Assembly: GCF_021530565.1 (NCBI RefSeq)
Contig: NZ_JAKGBI010000003.1
Span: 310,001 to 374,000, forward strand
DNA length: 64,000 nt
Direction of reading: 5' to 3'
Source of the DNA: Pseudoalteromonas sp. SMS1
GTDB lineage: Bacteria > Pseudomonadota > Gammaproteobacteria > Enterobacterales > Alteromonadaceae
Shown: piece by piece, positions 18,902 to 29,096 of the stretch
Position numbering within the stretch: position 1 is the first letter of the stretch
Layout of the letters: each line of letters begins with the position of its first letter
Translations under genes and position numbers: made by a program
Notes under the pieces: model-generated
The model's database searches: none
What the model saw: the letters and a program-made list of their open reading frames with translations, nothing else
What the model was told of the DNA's origin: nothing

Positions 18902-20947
18902 ATGAGCAACCCATTAATTGGCTTAGAAGGCTTACCGCCATTTTCACAAATCAAGCCTGAGCATATTGTTCCTGCATTAAAAGCGGCCATAGAGCACTGC
19001 CGAGAGACGATAGAGAGTGTCGTGGTGCAGCAGCAATTTACATGGGAAAACTTTGTTCTACCTCTTGAGGAAGCAGACGATAAACTGTCGAGAATGTGGT
19101 CTCCAGTCTCTCATATGCACTCAGTTGTGAATAATGAGGAACTGAGAAAGGCATATGATGAATGTCTGCCGCTTATTTCCGAGTATTCGACATATGCTGG
19201 TCAGCATCAAGGACTATATAGCGGCTACCTCGCGTTACACCAAAGCAGTGAGTTTGCAAGCCTCTCCAGTGCGCAGCAAAAGACCATAACCAATGCACTT
19301 AGAGATTTCAAACTATCAGGTATTGCATTGGATGACGCGGGTCAAAAACGTTACGGTGAAATCAGTGCCAGATTGTCTGAACTGGGTGCTAAATTTGGTA
19401 ATAATGTCATGGATGCGACTCAAGCTTGGCATCTGCACATTCGCGATGAAAGTGAATTGAGTGGCTTACCTGAGTCGGCATTGGCATTGGCTGCGCACAC
19501 AGCCCAAAGCAAATCGTTAGAGGGGTGGGTGTTTACCTTAGACATTCCGTCTTATCTGCCCATTATGACGTATGCTGATAACCGTGAACTGCGTGAACAA
19601 ATGTATCGTGCTTTTGTGACACGTGCATCCGATCAAGGTCCAAATGCCAATGAATTTGATAACTCTGCACTGATGACTGAATCGCTTGCACTACGTCATG
19701 AAATTGCACAGTTATTGGGCTTTGAGAGTTATGCCGAAAAATCATTGGCGACCAAAATGGCCGAGTCTCCAGCACAAGTGTTTGAGTTTTTGGGGGATTT
19801 AGCGAAAGCTTCAAAATCACAAGCGCAAACAGAGCTTGCCGAGCTGCAAGCGTTTGCCAAAGAGCAGCATGACGTTACTCAACTTGAAGCATGGGACTAC
19901 GGCTATTATGGCGAGAAGCTTAAACAGGCTAAATACGCCATTTCAGATGAGCTACTACGCCCTTATTTCCCGGCAGATAAAGTACTCAGTGGGCTGTTTG
20001 AGACCGTGAAACGTTTGTTTGGCATCTCTGTGACGGAAGTCAATGACTTTGATACCTACCATGAAGATGTCCGTTTCTTTGCTATTCACGATCGACAAGG
20101 GACGTTGCGTGGCAATTTCTATTTAGACTTGTATGCTCGTGAGCACAAGCGAGGTGGTGCGTGGATGGATACCTGCAGAGGGCGCCGAATTACGGTTGAG
20201 GGGGCACTGCAAACGCCGGTTGCATACCTTGTGTGTAATTTCAATAAAGCTGTAGGTGATAAGCCTGCTTTGTTTACACATAACGAGGTAACAACGTTGT
20301 TCCATGAGTTTGGTCATGGTATTCACCATATGTTGACCCAAGTAGACGCACCGGCCGTGGCGGGTATCAATGGGGTTGCATGGGATGCTGTTGAATTGCC
20401 GAGTCAATTTTTAGAAAATTGGTGTTACGAAGAAGATGCATTAAGCTTTATTTCTGGCCACTATGAACAGGGTGAGGCACTGCCAAAAACGCTATTAGAT
20501 AAGCTACTTGCAGCAAAGAACTACCAGTCAGCAATGCAAATGCTTAGACAAATTGAATTTTCGCTATTTGATTTCCATATTCATGCGGATTACACCCCGT
20601 CAGAATCTTGCCAAATACAAGCGACGTTAAATACAGTACGTGAACAGGTTGCAGTGATTAAAGCACCTGAATTTAATCGTTTCCAACATGCGTTCAGCCA
20701 TATTTTTGCTGGAGGGTACAGTGCTGGTTACTATTCGTATAAGTGGGCCGAAGTATTGTCTGCCGATGCATTTTCTCGCTTCGAAGAAGAAGGGATTTTT
20801 AATGCGCAAACGGGTAGGGCGTTCATGGAAAATATTTTAGAAATGGGTGGCGCTGAAGAGCCTATGGCGCTATTTCAGCGTTTTAGAGGCCGCGCTCCCA
20901 AAGTGGATGCGTTACTGCGCCACAGTGGAATAGGTAAAGCAGCTTAA
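18902..20947 (+). CDS. prlC: Oligopeptidase A (M3 zinc metallopeptidase)
   Basis: 681 residues from ATG 18902 (MSNPLIGLEGLPPFSQIKPEHI), matching E. coli PrlC at 680; an in-frame TTG at 18887 would add five. The zinc motif HEFGH is at residues 468-472 (TTLFHEFGHGIHHML), with the third ligand Glu downstream in ELPSQFLENW. It is a cytoplasmic peptidase degrading signal peptides and oligopeptides. A clear terminator follows. In E. coli the next gene is rsmJ; here a response regulator gene is inserted between them. Confidence 0.96.
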   Translation: MSNPLIGLEGLPPFSQIKPEHIVPALKAAIEHCRETIESVVVQQQFTWENFVLPLEEADDKLSRMWSPVSHMHSVVNNEELRKAYDECLPLISEYSTYAGQHQGLYSGYLALHQSSEFASLSSAQQKTITNALRDFKLSGIALDDAGQKRYGEISARLSELGAKFGNNVMDATQAWHLHIRDESELSGLPESALALAAHTAQSKSLEGWVFTLDIPSYLPIMTYADNRELREQMYRAFVTRASDQGPNANEFDNSALMTESLALRHEIAQLLGFESYAEKSLATKMAESPAQVFEFLGDLAKASKSQAQTELAELQAFAKEQHDVTQLEAWDYGYYGEKLKQAKYAISDELLRPYFPADKVLSGLFETVKRLFGISVTEVNDFDTYHEDVRFFAIHDRQGTLRGNFYLDLYAREHKRGGAWMDTCRGRRITVEGALQTPVAYLVCNFNKAVGDKPALFTHNEVTTLFHEFGHGIHHMLTQVDAPAVAGINGVAWDAVELPSQFLENWCYEEDALSFISGHYEQGEALPKTLLDKLLAAKNYQSAMQMLRQIEFSLFDFHIHADYTPSESCQIQATLNTVREQVAVIKAPEFNRFQHAFSHIFAGGYSAGYYSYKWAEVLSADAFSRFEEEGIFNAQTGRAFMENILEMGGAEEPMALFQRFRGRAPKVDALLRHSGIGKAA

Positions 20948-20972
20948 TCGAGGCTTGTCGTTTTGTTAATGC

Positions 20973-21005
20973 ACAAGGCGCCCAAGTGGGCGCTTTGTTG
21001 TTTTT
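20973..21005 (+). terminator. Intrinsic terminator after prlC
   Basis: An 11-bp stem with one G-U pair (ACAAGGCGCCC / GGGCGCTTTGT), AAGT loop, then TGTTTTT. Confidence 0.85.
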
Positions 21006-21070
21006 GCACTCGCAAAATAAGCAGTACCGTCTATGCTTTGGTAAAGACCTGATCTTGTAGGGAAAGCCAT

Positions 21071-22225
21071 ATGACCAACTTAGTGCTTGCCATTGACGAT
21101 GACAAGCTGATCCACCATGTTATCGAGCAGTCACTATCTCAAAACTGTAAATTGATCCATGCTAAAAATGGTGAACAAGGCTTAAGGTTGGCGATAAAGT
21201 ATCAACCAGATATTATCTTACTTGACGTTGAAATGCCCGGCATGTCTGGGTTTGAAGTGTGTGAACGGTTAAAAGGCGGGGAACATACCGCTGATATTCC
21301 TGTGATGTTTTTGTCTTCCAAAGGTGACATCAGTGAGCGTATGCGTGGCTACAACGCGGGAGCCGCAGACTATATCGTTAAGCCTTTTGAGGGCTCTGAG
21401 TTACTTGCGCGTATTAAAGTGCTAGACGATTATCGACGCCAATCGGTGGCCTTAAAGCAAGACATGCAGCGCGCGCAAATTACTGCTGAAATTGCGATGA
21501 CAGACTCCGGTGATATGGGGCGTATCATGCGCTATGTCGGCCAGTCTTATCACGCTCATGACTTAAATACGCTATCAGACTACTTCTTGGAGTTTTTCAC
21601 GCCCCTTAACTTAGAGGTTGCTTTGGCGTTTTGGTATCACAACCATGCCGTGTTTTTTTCTCAAGAGGGAGCGATACAACCCATTGAGCAAGAGCTATTG
21701 GAAACCAATAAAGATGGCAGCCGCTTTGTTGACTTTGGCCGGCGCACGATCATTAATTACCCTAAAGTATCGTTGTTGATCAAAAATATGCCCACAGACG
21801 ATCCTGCGTTGTACGGGCGGTTTAAAGATTTATTGCCACATATTCTAGAAGCAACGAATGCCAAAATTAAAGATATGGAAGTGAGTGAAGTTGCGCTAAA
21901 TAAAGTGGAAGAGATCGGTCTCGCTTTTGCACAGCTTAGCGAGCAGCTTAGCTGTATCGGCGAGGTATATGGTAATAAAGTGTCTGAGCTGGAAGCATTT
22001 GTAAAACAAGATGCCGTTAAAGAAGCGTTAGGTGACGATTACAAAGCGTCGATGGAAAGTTTGTGTGAGCACTTTGCTTTTGTAAACGATGAGTTTTCCA
22101 TTATCCGATTTAAACTCTCAGAGATCACCCAAGTTCGTCAGGAGCTTATTCAAAGCCTTAATCAGATGGCAAAACCTTGGGGCGAGGAAGAAGTCCCAGC
22201 ACAAACGGATATTGAGCTTTTTTAA
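21071..22225 (+). CDS. Response regulator with uncharacterised C-terminal domain
   Basis: 384 residues. The receiver domain covers about residues 1-120, with the DDD cluster at 9-11, phosphoacceptor Asp52 (IILLDVEMPGMSG) and VKPFEG. The remaining 260 residues hold no known DNA-binding, GGDEF, EAL or phosphatase motif that I can see. They begin with a coiled-coil-like stretch (YRRQSVALKQDMQRAQITAEIAM), continue through a mixed alpha-beta domain, and end in a helical region. No kinase is adjacent. GGGAAAG precedes the ATG. It sits between prlC and rsmJ. The function is unknown. Confidence 0.8.
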   Translation: MTNLVLAIDDDKLIHHVIEQSLSQNCKLIHAKNGEQGLRLAIKYQPDIILLDVEMPGMSGFEVCERLKGGEHTADIPVMFLSSKGDISERMRGYNAGAADYIVKPFEGSELLARIKVLDDYRRQSVALKQDMQRAQITAEIAMTDSGDMGRIMRYVGQSYHAHDLNTLSDYFLEFFTPLNLEVALAFWYHNHAVFFSQEGAIQPIEQELLETNKDGSRFVDFGRRTIINYPKVSLLIKNMPTDDPALYGRFKDLLPHILEATNAKIKDMEVSEVALNKVEEIGLAFAQLSEQLSCIGEVYGNKVSELEAFVKQDAVKEALGDDYKASMESLCEHFAFVNDEFSIIRFKLSEITQVRQELIQSLNQMAKPWGEEEVPAQTDIELF

Positions 22226-22301
22226 CATCATGGTGTTGATGCGTTCTTTTTTATCTTATTAAACGTTATACTCTGCAGGCTTAAACAACAGGAGTCTGCA
22301 G

Positions 22302-23069
22302 TTGTACATTCATACGCCATTTACTGAAAACCGCGCTTACCTCGATGAGTTAACTCAGCGTTTTAAACTCGACACATTGATTGAACTCGATAATGATTTT
22401 CGTCTTGTTTATGATGAAGATGGCTTGCAGCTGTTTAAAAAGGATGAGCCTAAACTTGGCGCAATTCGTGTGGATTTTGTGACCGGTGCCAGTGCGCATA
22501 GGCGCAAGTTTGGCGGTGGTAAAGGGCAAGCGATTGCCAAAGCTGTTGGCTTGAATAAGGGGGTGACTCCTGTTGTACTAGATGCAACAGCTGGGCTTGG
22601 TCGAGATGCGTTTGTGCTGGCATCGCTGGGGTGCAAAGTACGAATGCATGAAAGGCACCCAGTGGTTGCGGCGCTTTTGTATGATGGATTACAACGGGCC
22701 TACCAAGACTCAGAAATTGGCGATTGGATGAAAGCCAATATGTCCATTGCATTCGGTTCTAGCCATGACTTACTCGAACAGGCGGCGTCTAATGCAGCGT
22801 CAAAACCTGATGTTGTGTATTTGGACCCGATGTTTCCCCATCGAGAAAAGTCAGCACAAGTTAAAAAAGAAATGCGCGTGTTTCAGTCGCTCGTAGGGGC
22901 TGATGAAGATGCCGATGCCTTGCTACCATTTGCGACTGAGCTGGCCACAAAACGCGTGGTTGTAAAGCGACCTGACTACGCCCCGTTTTTGAACGCAAAG
23001 ACACCAAGCATGCAGATCACCACCAAGAAAAACCGTTTCGATGTCTATGTGAATGCTGCCATGAAATAG
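22302..23069 (+). CDS. rsmJ: 16S rRNA (guanine1516-N2)-methyltransferase
   Basis: 255 residues. It methylates G1516 of 16S rRNA using S-adenosylmethionine. Diagnostic segments are [13 protein letters not shown], the SAM-binding [19 protein letters not shown] and the [21 protein letters not shown] motif with the catalytic DPMFPH. The start codon appears to be TTG at 22302: AGGAG is 7 nt upstream and no in-frame ATG lies before the conserved region. The TTG start may keep expression low. Confidence 0.95.
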   Translation: MYIHTPFTENRAYLDELTQRFKLDTLIELDNDFRLVYDEDGLQLFKKDEPKLGAIRVDFVTGASAHRRKFGGGKGQAIAKAVGLNKGVTPVVLDATAGLGRDAFVLASLGCKVRMHERHPVVAALLYDGLQRAYQDSEIGDWMKANMSIAFGSSHDLLEQAASNAASKPDVVYLDPMFPHREKSAQVKKEMRVFQSLVGADEDADALLPFATELATKRVVVKRPDYAPFLNAKTPSMQITTKKNRFDVYVNAAMK

Positions 23070-23143
23070 TGACATTGGGCTAAAAAGTAAAAAAATTCAC
23101 CTTATCAGCATTAAAGCTTCAAAAAACTGTCAAAGTTGTACAC

Positions 23144-23172
23144 AAAAAGCATACGTAAAAAGTATGCTTTTT
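23144..23172 (+). terminator. Intrinsic terminator after rsmJ
   Basis: A perfect 11-bp inverted repeat (AAAAAGCATAC / GTATGCTTTTT) with a 7-nt loop; the T run is in the right arm. It separates rsmJ from the MCP gene. Confidence 0.88.
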
Positions 23173-23215
23173 CACTTGGGTGAACAGTAAATGTACAATT
23201 TACATTAAATTGTCA

Positions 23216-23243
23216 TAAAACATTAATAGTCTAGCGCCGAAAT
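23216..23243 (+). promoter_or_regulatory. Candidate FliA (sigma28) promoter for the MCP gene
   Basis: TAAA, a 16-nt spacer and GCCGAAAT, close to the sigma28 consensus TAAA-N15-GCCGATAA, 24 nt before the ATG. The spacer is one base longer than usual, or 15 if AAAA is taken. Confidence 0.45.
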
Positions 23244-23267
23244 CAACTGATAAGGCCTGTAGTACAT

Positions 23268-25190
23268 ATGCGTGTTTCGTCTTTCACCCGGTTGCTTGCT
23301 ATTTTATTAGCAACAGCCAGTATCATTCTTGCGGTAACTTTATTTTGGGCAAGCCAAGTATTTAGCAAGTTGGATCAACAGGACAGTGCGTATACGCAGT
23401 TAAAAAATACGGTGTTGATTGATCTCGCTGGCACCATCGAAGACTATTTAAGTGCAGGAGACAGCCAATATTTAAACCAGGCAAGTGAGCAGATCAGCAC
23501 CATTAAACGTGTTCACTTGTCTAAAATATCCTCAGATACCATGTCGATGATGACGCAACAGCTCGATGAGCTAGATGCGGATATACAGGGCAAGTATCGG
23601 GCTTTGGGTAAGTTGTCTGGTAATGAACTGGCGCTGCTTGATAATGCCTTGAGACAAATGGCGGGTTCAGCTTCTTCACTAATGAATTATGTGGCAGAGG
23701 CAAATGGGCATACATTGAGCGCGCGTTACTATTCGTTGGCCTCTGATTATTATTTTGAGACGACTAATTTAAGTATCTATACCTACCAGTTAGTATTGCA
23801 CTATGACAATACAACCCAGCAAAGTCTTAATCAATCACTGAGTCGACTGCAAGACTTGGCACGACAAATAGCGCGCCTTGAAGACTTGGGGGTGATGAGT
23901 GAAGTCGATGAAGATGAGCTATTTTTGGGAGAGGAGCCGGAAGATTTAGCGCAAGAAATAAAAGCTGAGCTGACCAGTTGGCCCAATCGATTCAGTCGCG
24001 ACTTACAAAACACCCTCGTCCAAGCGCAGCAGCGACAACAGGGAATCACCGCATTGAGAGATGACATCAAGCAGCTATCCGCATTGATGTTAGAAGCCGG
24101 CGAACTGCTCAAGAATCAGCAAGTGGCAGTTAAATCTCAAGTGTTTACGATTTTTGGTGTGGCCATTGGCTTGTTGGTCTTGCTAGCAGGTGGTATGTAT
24201 TGGGTTCAGTTTAGCCAAGTACTGACCCCACTTCGCAATTTGCGTGACGGCTTTGCGTTCTTGATTGAAAGCAATGAGCTTAAACAGATTAAATGTAAAC
24301 GTGCCAACACTGAAGTGGGTGAAATTGCTCAGTACTTTAATCAACTCATTGAAAGGCAACGCACCGAAGCGCAAGAGCGTGAGCAAATGCTGCAAGTGAT
24401 CAACGATTTTATGCAAGGTATGAATCGTAATTTAGCCAGTATTGGTCATCAATCTGAAAATACCTATGAGCAGGTTGAACACAATCAAACACAACTCGAA
24501 GAGATTAAAGTGATCGGCGGCGAGGCAAGTCATATTAACCAACAAGTCGCAGACAACGCCAGTGATACTTACAATGCGATGACGCAGAGTGTAGGTTTTG
24601 CAGAGTCTATGCTGAAAGCGAGTTCGAGTACGCAGCAACGTGTAGAGCAGGGGTTAATCAGTTTGAACGAACTATTAGTCGGTGTTGAAGATGTGGGTAA
24701 AGTTATTGAAATGATCCACACCATTGCGGAGCAAACTAATCTATTGGCATTAAATGCTGCGATTGAGTCGGCGCGAGCGGGCGAGCATGGAAGAGGGTTT
24801 GCAGTCGTGGCCGATGAAGTGAGAAAATTAGCACGTCAAACTCAAGACTCACTCACCGATATCAATGAACAACTGAACATTTTGAGTGACAATTCAAGTA
24901 AAGTGTCGAATCAGATCAGCGCGCTGGCCTCTGAAGCTCAACAGCAAACAGAACATGCACAGGAACTGAAGCGCAACTCTGAAGGCGTGGCAGAGCGGGC
25001 ACAAGGTGCAAGCCAAGTCGCAGCAGATGCGATGGCTTTATCAAATCAACAAACCGAGCTGGTGGACAGCTTCAGCAGTTCCATGGCGTCCATGAAGCAA
25101 CAGGTCAGCAGTTCAAACCAGCAAATTCAACAAATTCAACAAAGCTTAGAGCAACAAATGGCGCAGATCAGAGACAGCTTAGGTTTGTAA
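23268..25190 (+). CDS. Methyl-accepting chemotaxis protein
   Basis: 640 residues. A first membrane helix at about residues 8-30, a periplasmic helical sensor region of about 255 residues, a second helix near 287-311 ([19 protein letters not shown]), a HAMP linker, and the cytoplasmic signalling domain with the conserved hairpin tip [32 protein letters not shown]. The periplasmic part has no Cache or TarH signature that I can name; it looks like an all-alpha bundle. It couples ligand binding to CheA. The upstream FliA-like promoter fits flagellar regulation. Confidence 0.93.
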   Translation: MRVSSFTRLLAILLATASIILAVTLFWASQVFSKLDQQDSAYTQLKNTVLIDLAGTIEDYLSAGDSQYLNQASEQISTIKRVHLSKISSDTMSMMTQQLDELDADIQGKYRALGKLSGNELALLDNALRQMAGSASSLMNYVAEANGHTLSARYYSLASDYYFETTNLSIYTYQLVLHYDNTTQQSLNQSLSRLQDLARQIARLEDLGVMSEVDEDELFLGEEPEDLAQEIKAELTSWPNRFSRDLQNTLVQAQQRQQGITALRDDIKQLSALMLEAGELLKNQQVAVKSQVFTIFGVAIGLLVLLAGGMYWVQFSQVLTPLRNLRDGFAFLIESNELKQIKCKRANTEVGEIAQYFNQLIERQRTEAQEREQMLQVINDFMQGMNRNLASIGHQSENTYEQVEHNQTQLEEIKVIGGEASHINQQVADNASDTYNAMTQSVGFAESMLKASSSTQQRVEQGLISLNELLVGVEDVGKVIEMIHTIAEQTNLLALNAAIESARAGEHGRGFAVVADEVRKLARQTQDSLTDINEQLNILSDNSSKVSNQISALASEAQQQTEHAQELKRNSEGVAERAQGASQVAADAMALSNQQTELVDSFSSSMASMKQQVSSSNQQIQQIQQSLEQQMAQIRDSLGL

Positions 25191-25218
25191 ACAACAGTAT
25201 TAACGTGAGAGTAAGCGA

Positions 25219-25247
25219 AAGGCCAAACGTTTGTTTGGTCTTTTTTT
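25219..25247 (+). terminator. Intrinsic terminator after the MCP gene
   Basis: An 8-bp stem with one G-U pair (GGCCAAAC / GTTTGGTC), GTTT loop and seven T. Confidence 0.88.
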
Positions 25248-25332
25248 ATGTAGGGTAAAAGAAAACGCCGCACAGTGTGGACTTTATCGCGGTGTCTTGT
25301 AACTACTTAAACAGACCTAACTGAATTTGGAT

Positions 25333-25362
25333 AAAAAAAGGGGCCGAACGATGTCCGGCCCC
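25333..25362 (-). terminator. Intrinsic terminator of the PPC subtilase gene
   Basis: On the minus strand GGGGCCG pairs with CGGCCCC around a 9-nt loop and is followed by seven T. It lies 24 nt past the protease stop. Confidence 0.92.
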
Positions 25363-25386
25363 ACATTTACTGCAAGTTGTAGGGGA

Positions 25387-27543
25387 TTACTTGTATTGTG
25401 CGTCTAGTGTCACACCTGAGAAAGTGCGGTACGCTCTTACACCGAAGTGCCAAACACCTGCTGCTGGGTTTGTGATAGTACATGTTTCAACGTTACCACT
25501 TTCGTAAGGACGACATTGGTATGTTGAAGTAGACGGTGCAGCGCCTGGGTTAACATAAAGGTCAGCATCACCTGAGCCACCAGAGATTTTAACTGTAAGG
25601 CTAGACATGCCAGCAGGAACAGTTAATTGGTGACGGCTCCAGCTACCTGTAGACGCTGAAAGGTTGTTTTCTGTAAGGCCACCTGGTTGTGCAGTACCAG
25701 AAGTTTCTGCGTTAGCAACAAGACTTACACCGCTGTATGCTGAATAACCGCGCATCATTACATGGTAAGTACCTGATGGGTTGTCGATTGTACATACTTC
25801 GTTGTTACCACTTTCGTAAGGACGACAGTCGTAAGTTGACGTTGTAGGTTTAGCACCCGCTCTTACGTGTAGGTCCGCATCACCTGTACCACCGCTCATT
25901 GTGAAGGTGATTTTGCTTGCATTTGCAGGTGTTTCAAACGTGAAGAATGCTTCAGAGTTTCTCGCACCGCTTAGGCCTGTTTTCGCTTCACCATCAACAA
26001 GCGCGTTGTCACCTGGGTTTGTGTTACCGTTACCCAGTGCCATATCTACCGCAGCACTTGCATCTACAATACCAGTACCACAGTTAGTACATGTCGCAGG
26101 GAAACTACGAGTCGTATCTTTTAGAATTGTTTCGATTTCATCTGGCGTTGCAGTTGGTTTCGCTTGCTTAATGAGTGCCGCAATACCCGCTACATGAGGT
26201 GCAGCCATTGAAGTACCTTGCGAGTACGAGTAGCTGTCAGTAGTCGGTGTTGTTGAACCCGCATTGTAAGTTGAAAGAATACCTTCAGGGTCGTTCGCGA
26301 AACCTTGTGCGCCACCAGGTGCTGCAACATCGATTGAAGAACCATAGTTTGAGTAGTACGCACGGCCACCGTTACGACCAACTGATGCCACGTTAACTAC
26401 GCCAGCACAGTTACCAGGGTTATAGTTGTTTGCATTGTCGTTATCGTTACCTGCTGCGATGACAACCACTGTGCCGTTAGCACGTGCTTGGTTGATTGCA
26501 CTTTGTGTTGTAGAGCTACATGCACCACCGCCACCTAAACTCATGTTGATTACGTCAGCTGGGTTTGCGTTTGCAGGTACACCAGATACAGAACCACCTG
26601 ATGCCCAGATGATGCCGTCTGCAATATCAGAGGTTAAACCACCACATTTACCTAGTACACGTACCGGTACAACTTTAGAGTCGTACGCAACACCCGCAAC
26701 ACCTTCACCGTTATTTGTTACTGCTGCAACGGTACCTGCAACGTGTGTACCGTGCCAGCTTGAACTTCTGTCACTGCTCGGTACTGGTCTACCTAGGCTA
26801 TCTGTACCACACTCACCACGCGTTGTCGCATCACCAGGGTCACGTGCATCGCTATCACGACCGCCACCATCATTTGCTACAGATAGGTTAGAGATCATAT
26901 CGTAACCTTGTAGGATGTTCGGGTTTAAATCAGCATGTGGACGGTAACCTGTATCTAGTACCGCAACTACAACGCCACTACCTGTTGCTTTGTCCCACGC
27001 TGCCGGTGCGTTGATACCGCCCGCTGCTTCAAAGTAATGCCACTGTGAGCTGTAGCTAGGATCGTTTGGTGTCGCAAATGGTTGTAACATTTGGTCAACT
27101 TCGATGTGTTCAACGTTACCTGATGCAATCATGTCTTGCATGAACTGTTGTGTTTCAGCTGCGCTTAGCTTTTTGTCTGCACGCATTACGTGGTGATTTG
27201 AAAGTGCCATTGGACGAACATACTGTGCTTTCGCTGATGCACGTTTACTGTTAAAGCCTTTCACGAAACTACGAGCGCGTGTGTTCATCATTGCTGGTGA
27301 CATATCAGCGCTTGAAAGCGACATAATGTCATTGTTGTTATTTTTATACTTGATGATGAACTGAGTGCCAAACCCGCTTTGTGATTCTAGTTTTTCTGCG
27401 AGTTGTGCTTGGCTAGGCACGCTAGGACCAAATTGTTCTGCTTGCATGTTTGCCAGCTCTGGCAATGCCATTGCTGCGTTTGCAGAAAGTAGTCCTGTTA
27501 CTGCCATAGAAAGAGCAGCTAATTTAAAATTTCTTGTTGTCAT
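25387..27543 (-). CDS. Secreted S8 subtilase with two C-terminal PPC domains
   Basis: 718 residues from ATG 27543 (AAGGG 8 nt upstream; an in-frame TTG at 27594 is unlikely). A signal peptide ends near ANAAMA; a propeptide of about 130 residues follows. The catalytic triad is Asp197 (VAVLDTGY), His264 (SSWHGTHVAG) and Ser445 (GTSMAAPH). The long Asp-His gap rich in Gly and Asp resembles the Xanthomonas extracellular protease and Dichelobacter BprV group. Two pre-peptidase C-terminal domains (about 530-625 and 632-718) each carry GDADL and CRPYESGN. They are usually cleaved after secretion. Probably a type II secreted exoprotease for peptide acquisition. Confidence 0.94.
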   Translation of the reverse strand: MTTRNFKLAALSMAVTGLLSANAAMALPELANMQAEQFGPSVPSQAQLAEKLESQSGFGTQFIIKYKNNNNDIMSLSSADMSPAMMNTRARSFVKGFNSKRASAKAQYVRPMALSNHHVMRADKKLSAAETQQFMQDMIASGNVEHIEVDQMLQPFATPNDPSYSSQWHYFEAAGGINAPAAWDKATGSGVVVAVLDTGYRPHADLNPNILQGYDMISNLSVANDGGGRDSDARDPGDATTRGECGTDSLGRPVPSSDRSSSWHGTHVAGTVAAVTNNGEGVAGVAYDSKVVPVRVLGKCGGLTSDIADGIIWASGGSVSGVPANANPADVINMSLGGGGACSSTTQSAINQARANGTVVVIAAGNDNDNANNYNPGNCAGVVNVASVGRNGGRAYYSNYGSSIDVAAPGGAQGFANDPEGILSTYNAGSTTPTTDSYSYSQGTSMAAPHVAGIAALIKQAKPTATPDEIETILKDTTRSFPATCTNCGTGIVDASAAVDMALGNGNTNPGDNALVDGEAKTGLSGARNSEAFFTFETPANASKITFTMSGGTGDADLHVRAGAKPTTSTYDCRPYESGNNEVCTIDNPSGTYHVMMRGYSAYSGVSLVANAETSGTAQPGGLTENNLSASTGSWSRHQLTVPAGMSSLTVKISGGSGDADLYVNPGAAPSTSTYQCRPYESGNVETCTITNPAAGVWHFGVRAYRTFSGVTLDAQYK

Positions 27544-27908
27544 CTTTTTTACCCTTGTTTTACTTGTTGTTATCTTGGCAACCTTTATCGCCAAGAGGTT
27601 AACAAAAGTAAACTTGGTGTGATTTGTGTGAAAGTATTGTTTTGTTATTTACACTATTGTTTTGGTTATAAGGGGATGGATGAAAGTCTTTATTATTTCA
27701 TTATCATTATGTTTTTATTACATTTTATCAAAATATTCCTGGTTAAAGAATAAACTATTTCATAATGTAAACGATTGTAAATGATTTATCTCATATTCTA
27801 AAAAGTGATAAAACTATGTCTTTTTGATTGTCTTTTGAACTATAAACTCCCCCTTAAGCTTAAAAATAGTTATAATCACGACATAAGTTTTTCGTTTCAG
27901 AGTATACA
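27544..27908. promoter_or_regulatory. AT-rich divergent promoter region, protease / flavoprotein
   Basis: 365 nt, very AT-rich, with no open frame of note. It must hold the protease and flavoprotein promoters. I see no clear sigma70 pair or operator palindrome. Confidence 0.45.
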
Positions 27909-29096
27909 ATGTTGCAATATGACGTAGTGATCATCGGTGCTGGTGCGGCCGGACTAATGTGTGCGGCACAAGCGGGCTATCGTGGACGTAAGGTGGCCGT
28001 CGTTGATATGGGTAAAAAAGTGGGAAGAAAAATTCTCATTAGTGGCGGTGGGCGTTGCAATTTTACCAATGAAAATGCCAGCCCAGAAAACTACCTATGC
28101 GCAAATCCCCACTTTGTGAAGTCCAGTTTAAGTCGCTACACCCAACATGACTTTATTGAGTTGGTTGACCGTCATGGGCTTGCCTATCACCATAAAACGC
28201 TTGGCCAGCTCTTTTGTGACAACAGCGCACAAGACATTGTGGATATTCTGATGACTGAATGTGAATGGGCAGGGGTCGAAGTTTTCTTGCGTAACGAAGT
28301 ACTTAAAGTGTCCTCTGATGAGCAAGGTACATATATAGTCACAACGTCTGATCATACTTTTACCTGCGAATCTTTGGTCGTGGCGTCTGGCGGACTCACT
28401 ATGCCAAAGTTGGGCGCATCTCCAATTGGGTATAAAATTGCGGAGCAATTTGGCTTACAGTTACTACCTACCACCGCTGCACTGGTGCCTTTTACGCTGC
28501 ACGATCATGACAAAGCGCGTTTTGAAGGGCTTTCTGGGATCAGTGTAGACAGCTTAGTGACCAGCGACGATGGCACACAATTTAGAGAAAACATCTTATT
28601 TACACACCGAGGCCTATCCGGTCCGGCTATTTTACAGATCTCCTCATTTTGGGAAGCGGGGCAAGCTGTGAGCATCAACTTGCTGCCAGATACGGACATT
28701 GCAGCGCTATTACATGATTGGCGCCAAAATCAAGGGCAAAAGTCAGTGAAAAACTTACTGGGTCAACTACTCCCTAAGCGTTTTGTTGAGGTATTAATCG
28801 CAGAAAATACGGTACCAGATAAACCCGCTAACCAGCTTTCTCATGGCGAGATTGACACCATCGCTAACACATTAAGCCACTGGCAAATCAAACCTAATGG
28901 CACCGAAGGCTATCGTACCGCCGAGGTCACATTAGGCGGCGTTAACAGTGATGAACTGAGTTCCAAAACTTTTGAAGCGAAAAAAGCCAAAGGCCTCTAC
29001 TTTATTGGTGAGGTGACCGAAGTCACCGGCTGGCTTGGCGGGTACAACTTCCAATACGCCTGGTCAAGCGGCTGGGCATGTGGGCAGGTGTGTTAG
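27909..29096 (+). CDS. HI0933/YhiN-family FAD-dependent oxidoreductase
   Basis: 395 residues. The N-terminal dinucleotide-binding motif GAGAAGLMCA (residues about 11-20) and the family signature GRKILISGGGRCNFTN are clear; ASGGLTMPKLGASPIGY and the C-terminal GEVTEVTGWLGGYNFQYAWSSG complete the flavin site. E. coli YhiN and the Clostridium enzyme BaiN belong to this family, which is annotated as an NAD(P)/FAD-dependent oxidoreductase; the physiological substrate in proteobacteria is unknown. The length is normal. Confidence 0.92.
   Translation: MLQYDVVIIGAGAAGLMCAAQAGYRGRKVAVVDMGKKVGRKILISGGGRCNFTNENASPENYLCANPHFVKSSLSRYTQHDFIELVDRHGLAYHHKTLGQLFCDNSAQDIVDILMTECEWAGVEVFLRNEVLKVSSDEQGTYIVTTSDHTFTCESLVVASGGLTMPKLGASPIGYKIAEQFGLQLLPTTAALVPFTLHDHDKARFEGLSGISVDSLVTSDDGTQFRENILFTHRGLSGPAILQISSFWEAGQAVSINLLPDTDIAALLHDWRQNQGQKSVKNLLGQLLPKRFVEVLIAENTVPDKPANQLSHGEIDTIANTLSHWQIKPNGTEGYRTAEVTLGGVNSDELSSKTFEAKKAKGLYFIGEVTEVTGWLGGYNFQYAWSSGWACGQVC

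Noticed and set aside
25493..25840. Identical 24-nt stretches in the subtilase gene
   Set aside because: They encode the same CRPYESGN segment in the two PPC domains, so they come from domain duplication and not from a mobile repeat.
26426..26905. 159-codon open frame antisense to the PPC subtilase
   Set aside because: A shadow of the biased codon use of the protease; repeated Ala/Pro/Thr composition and no ribosome-binding site.
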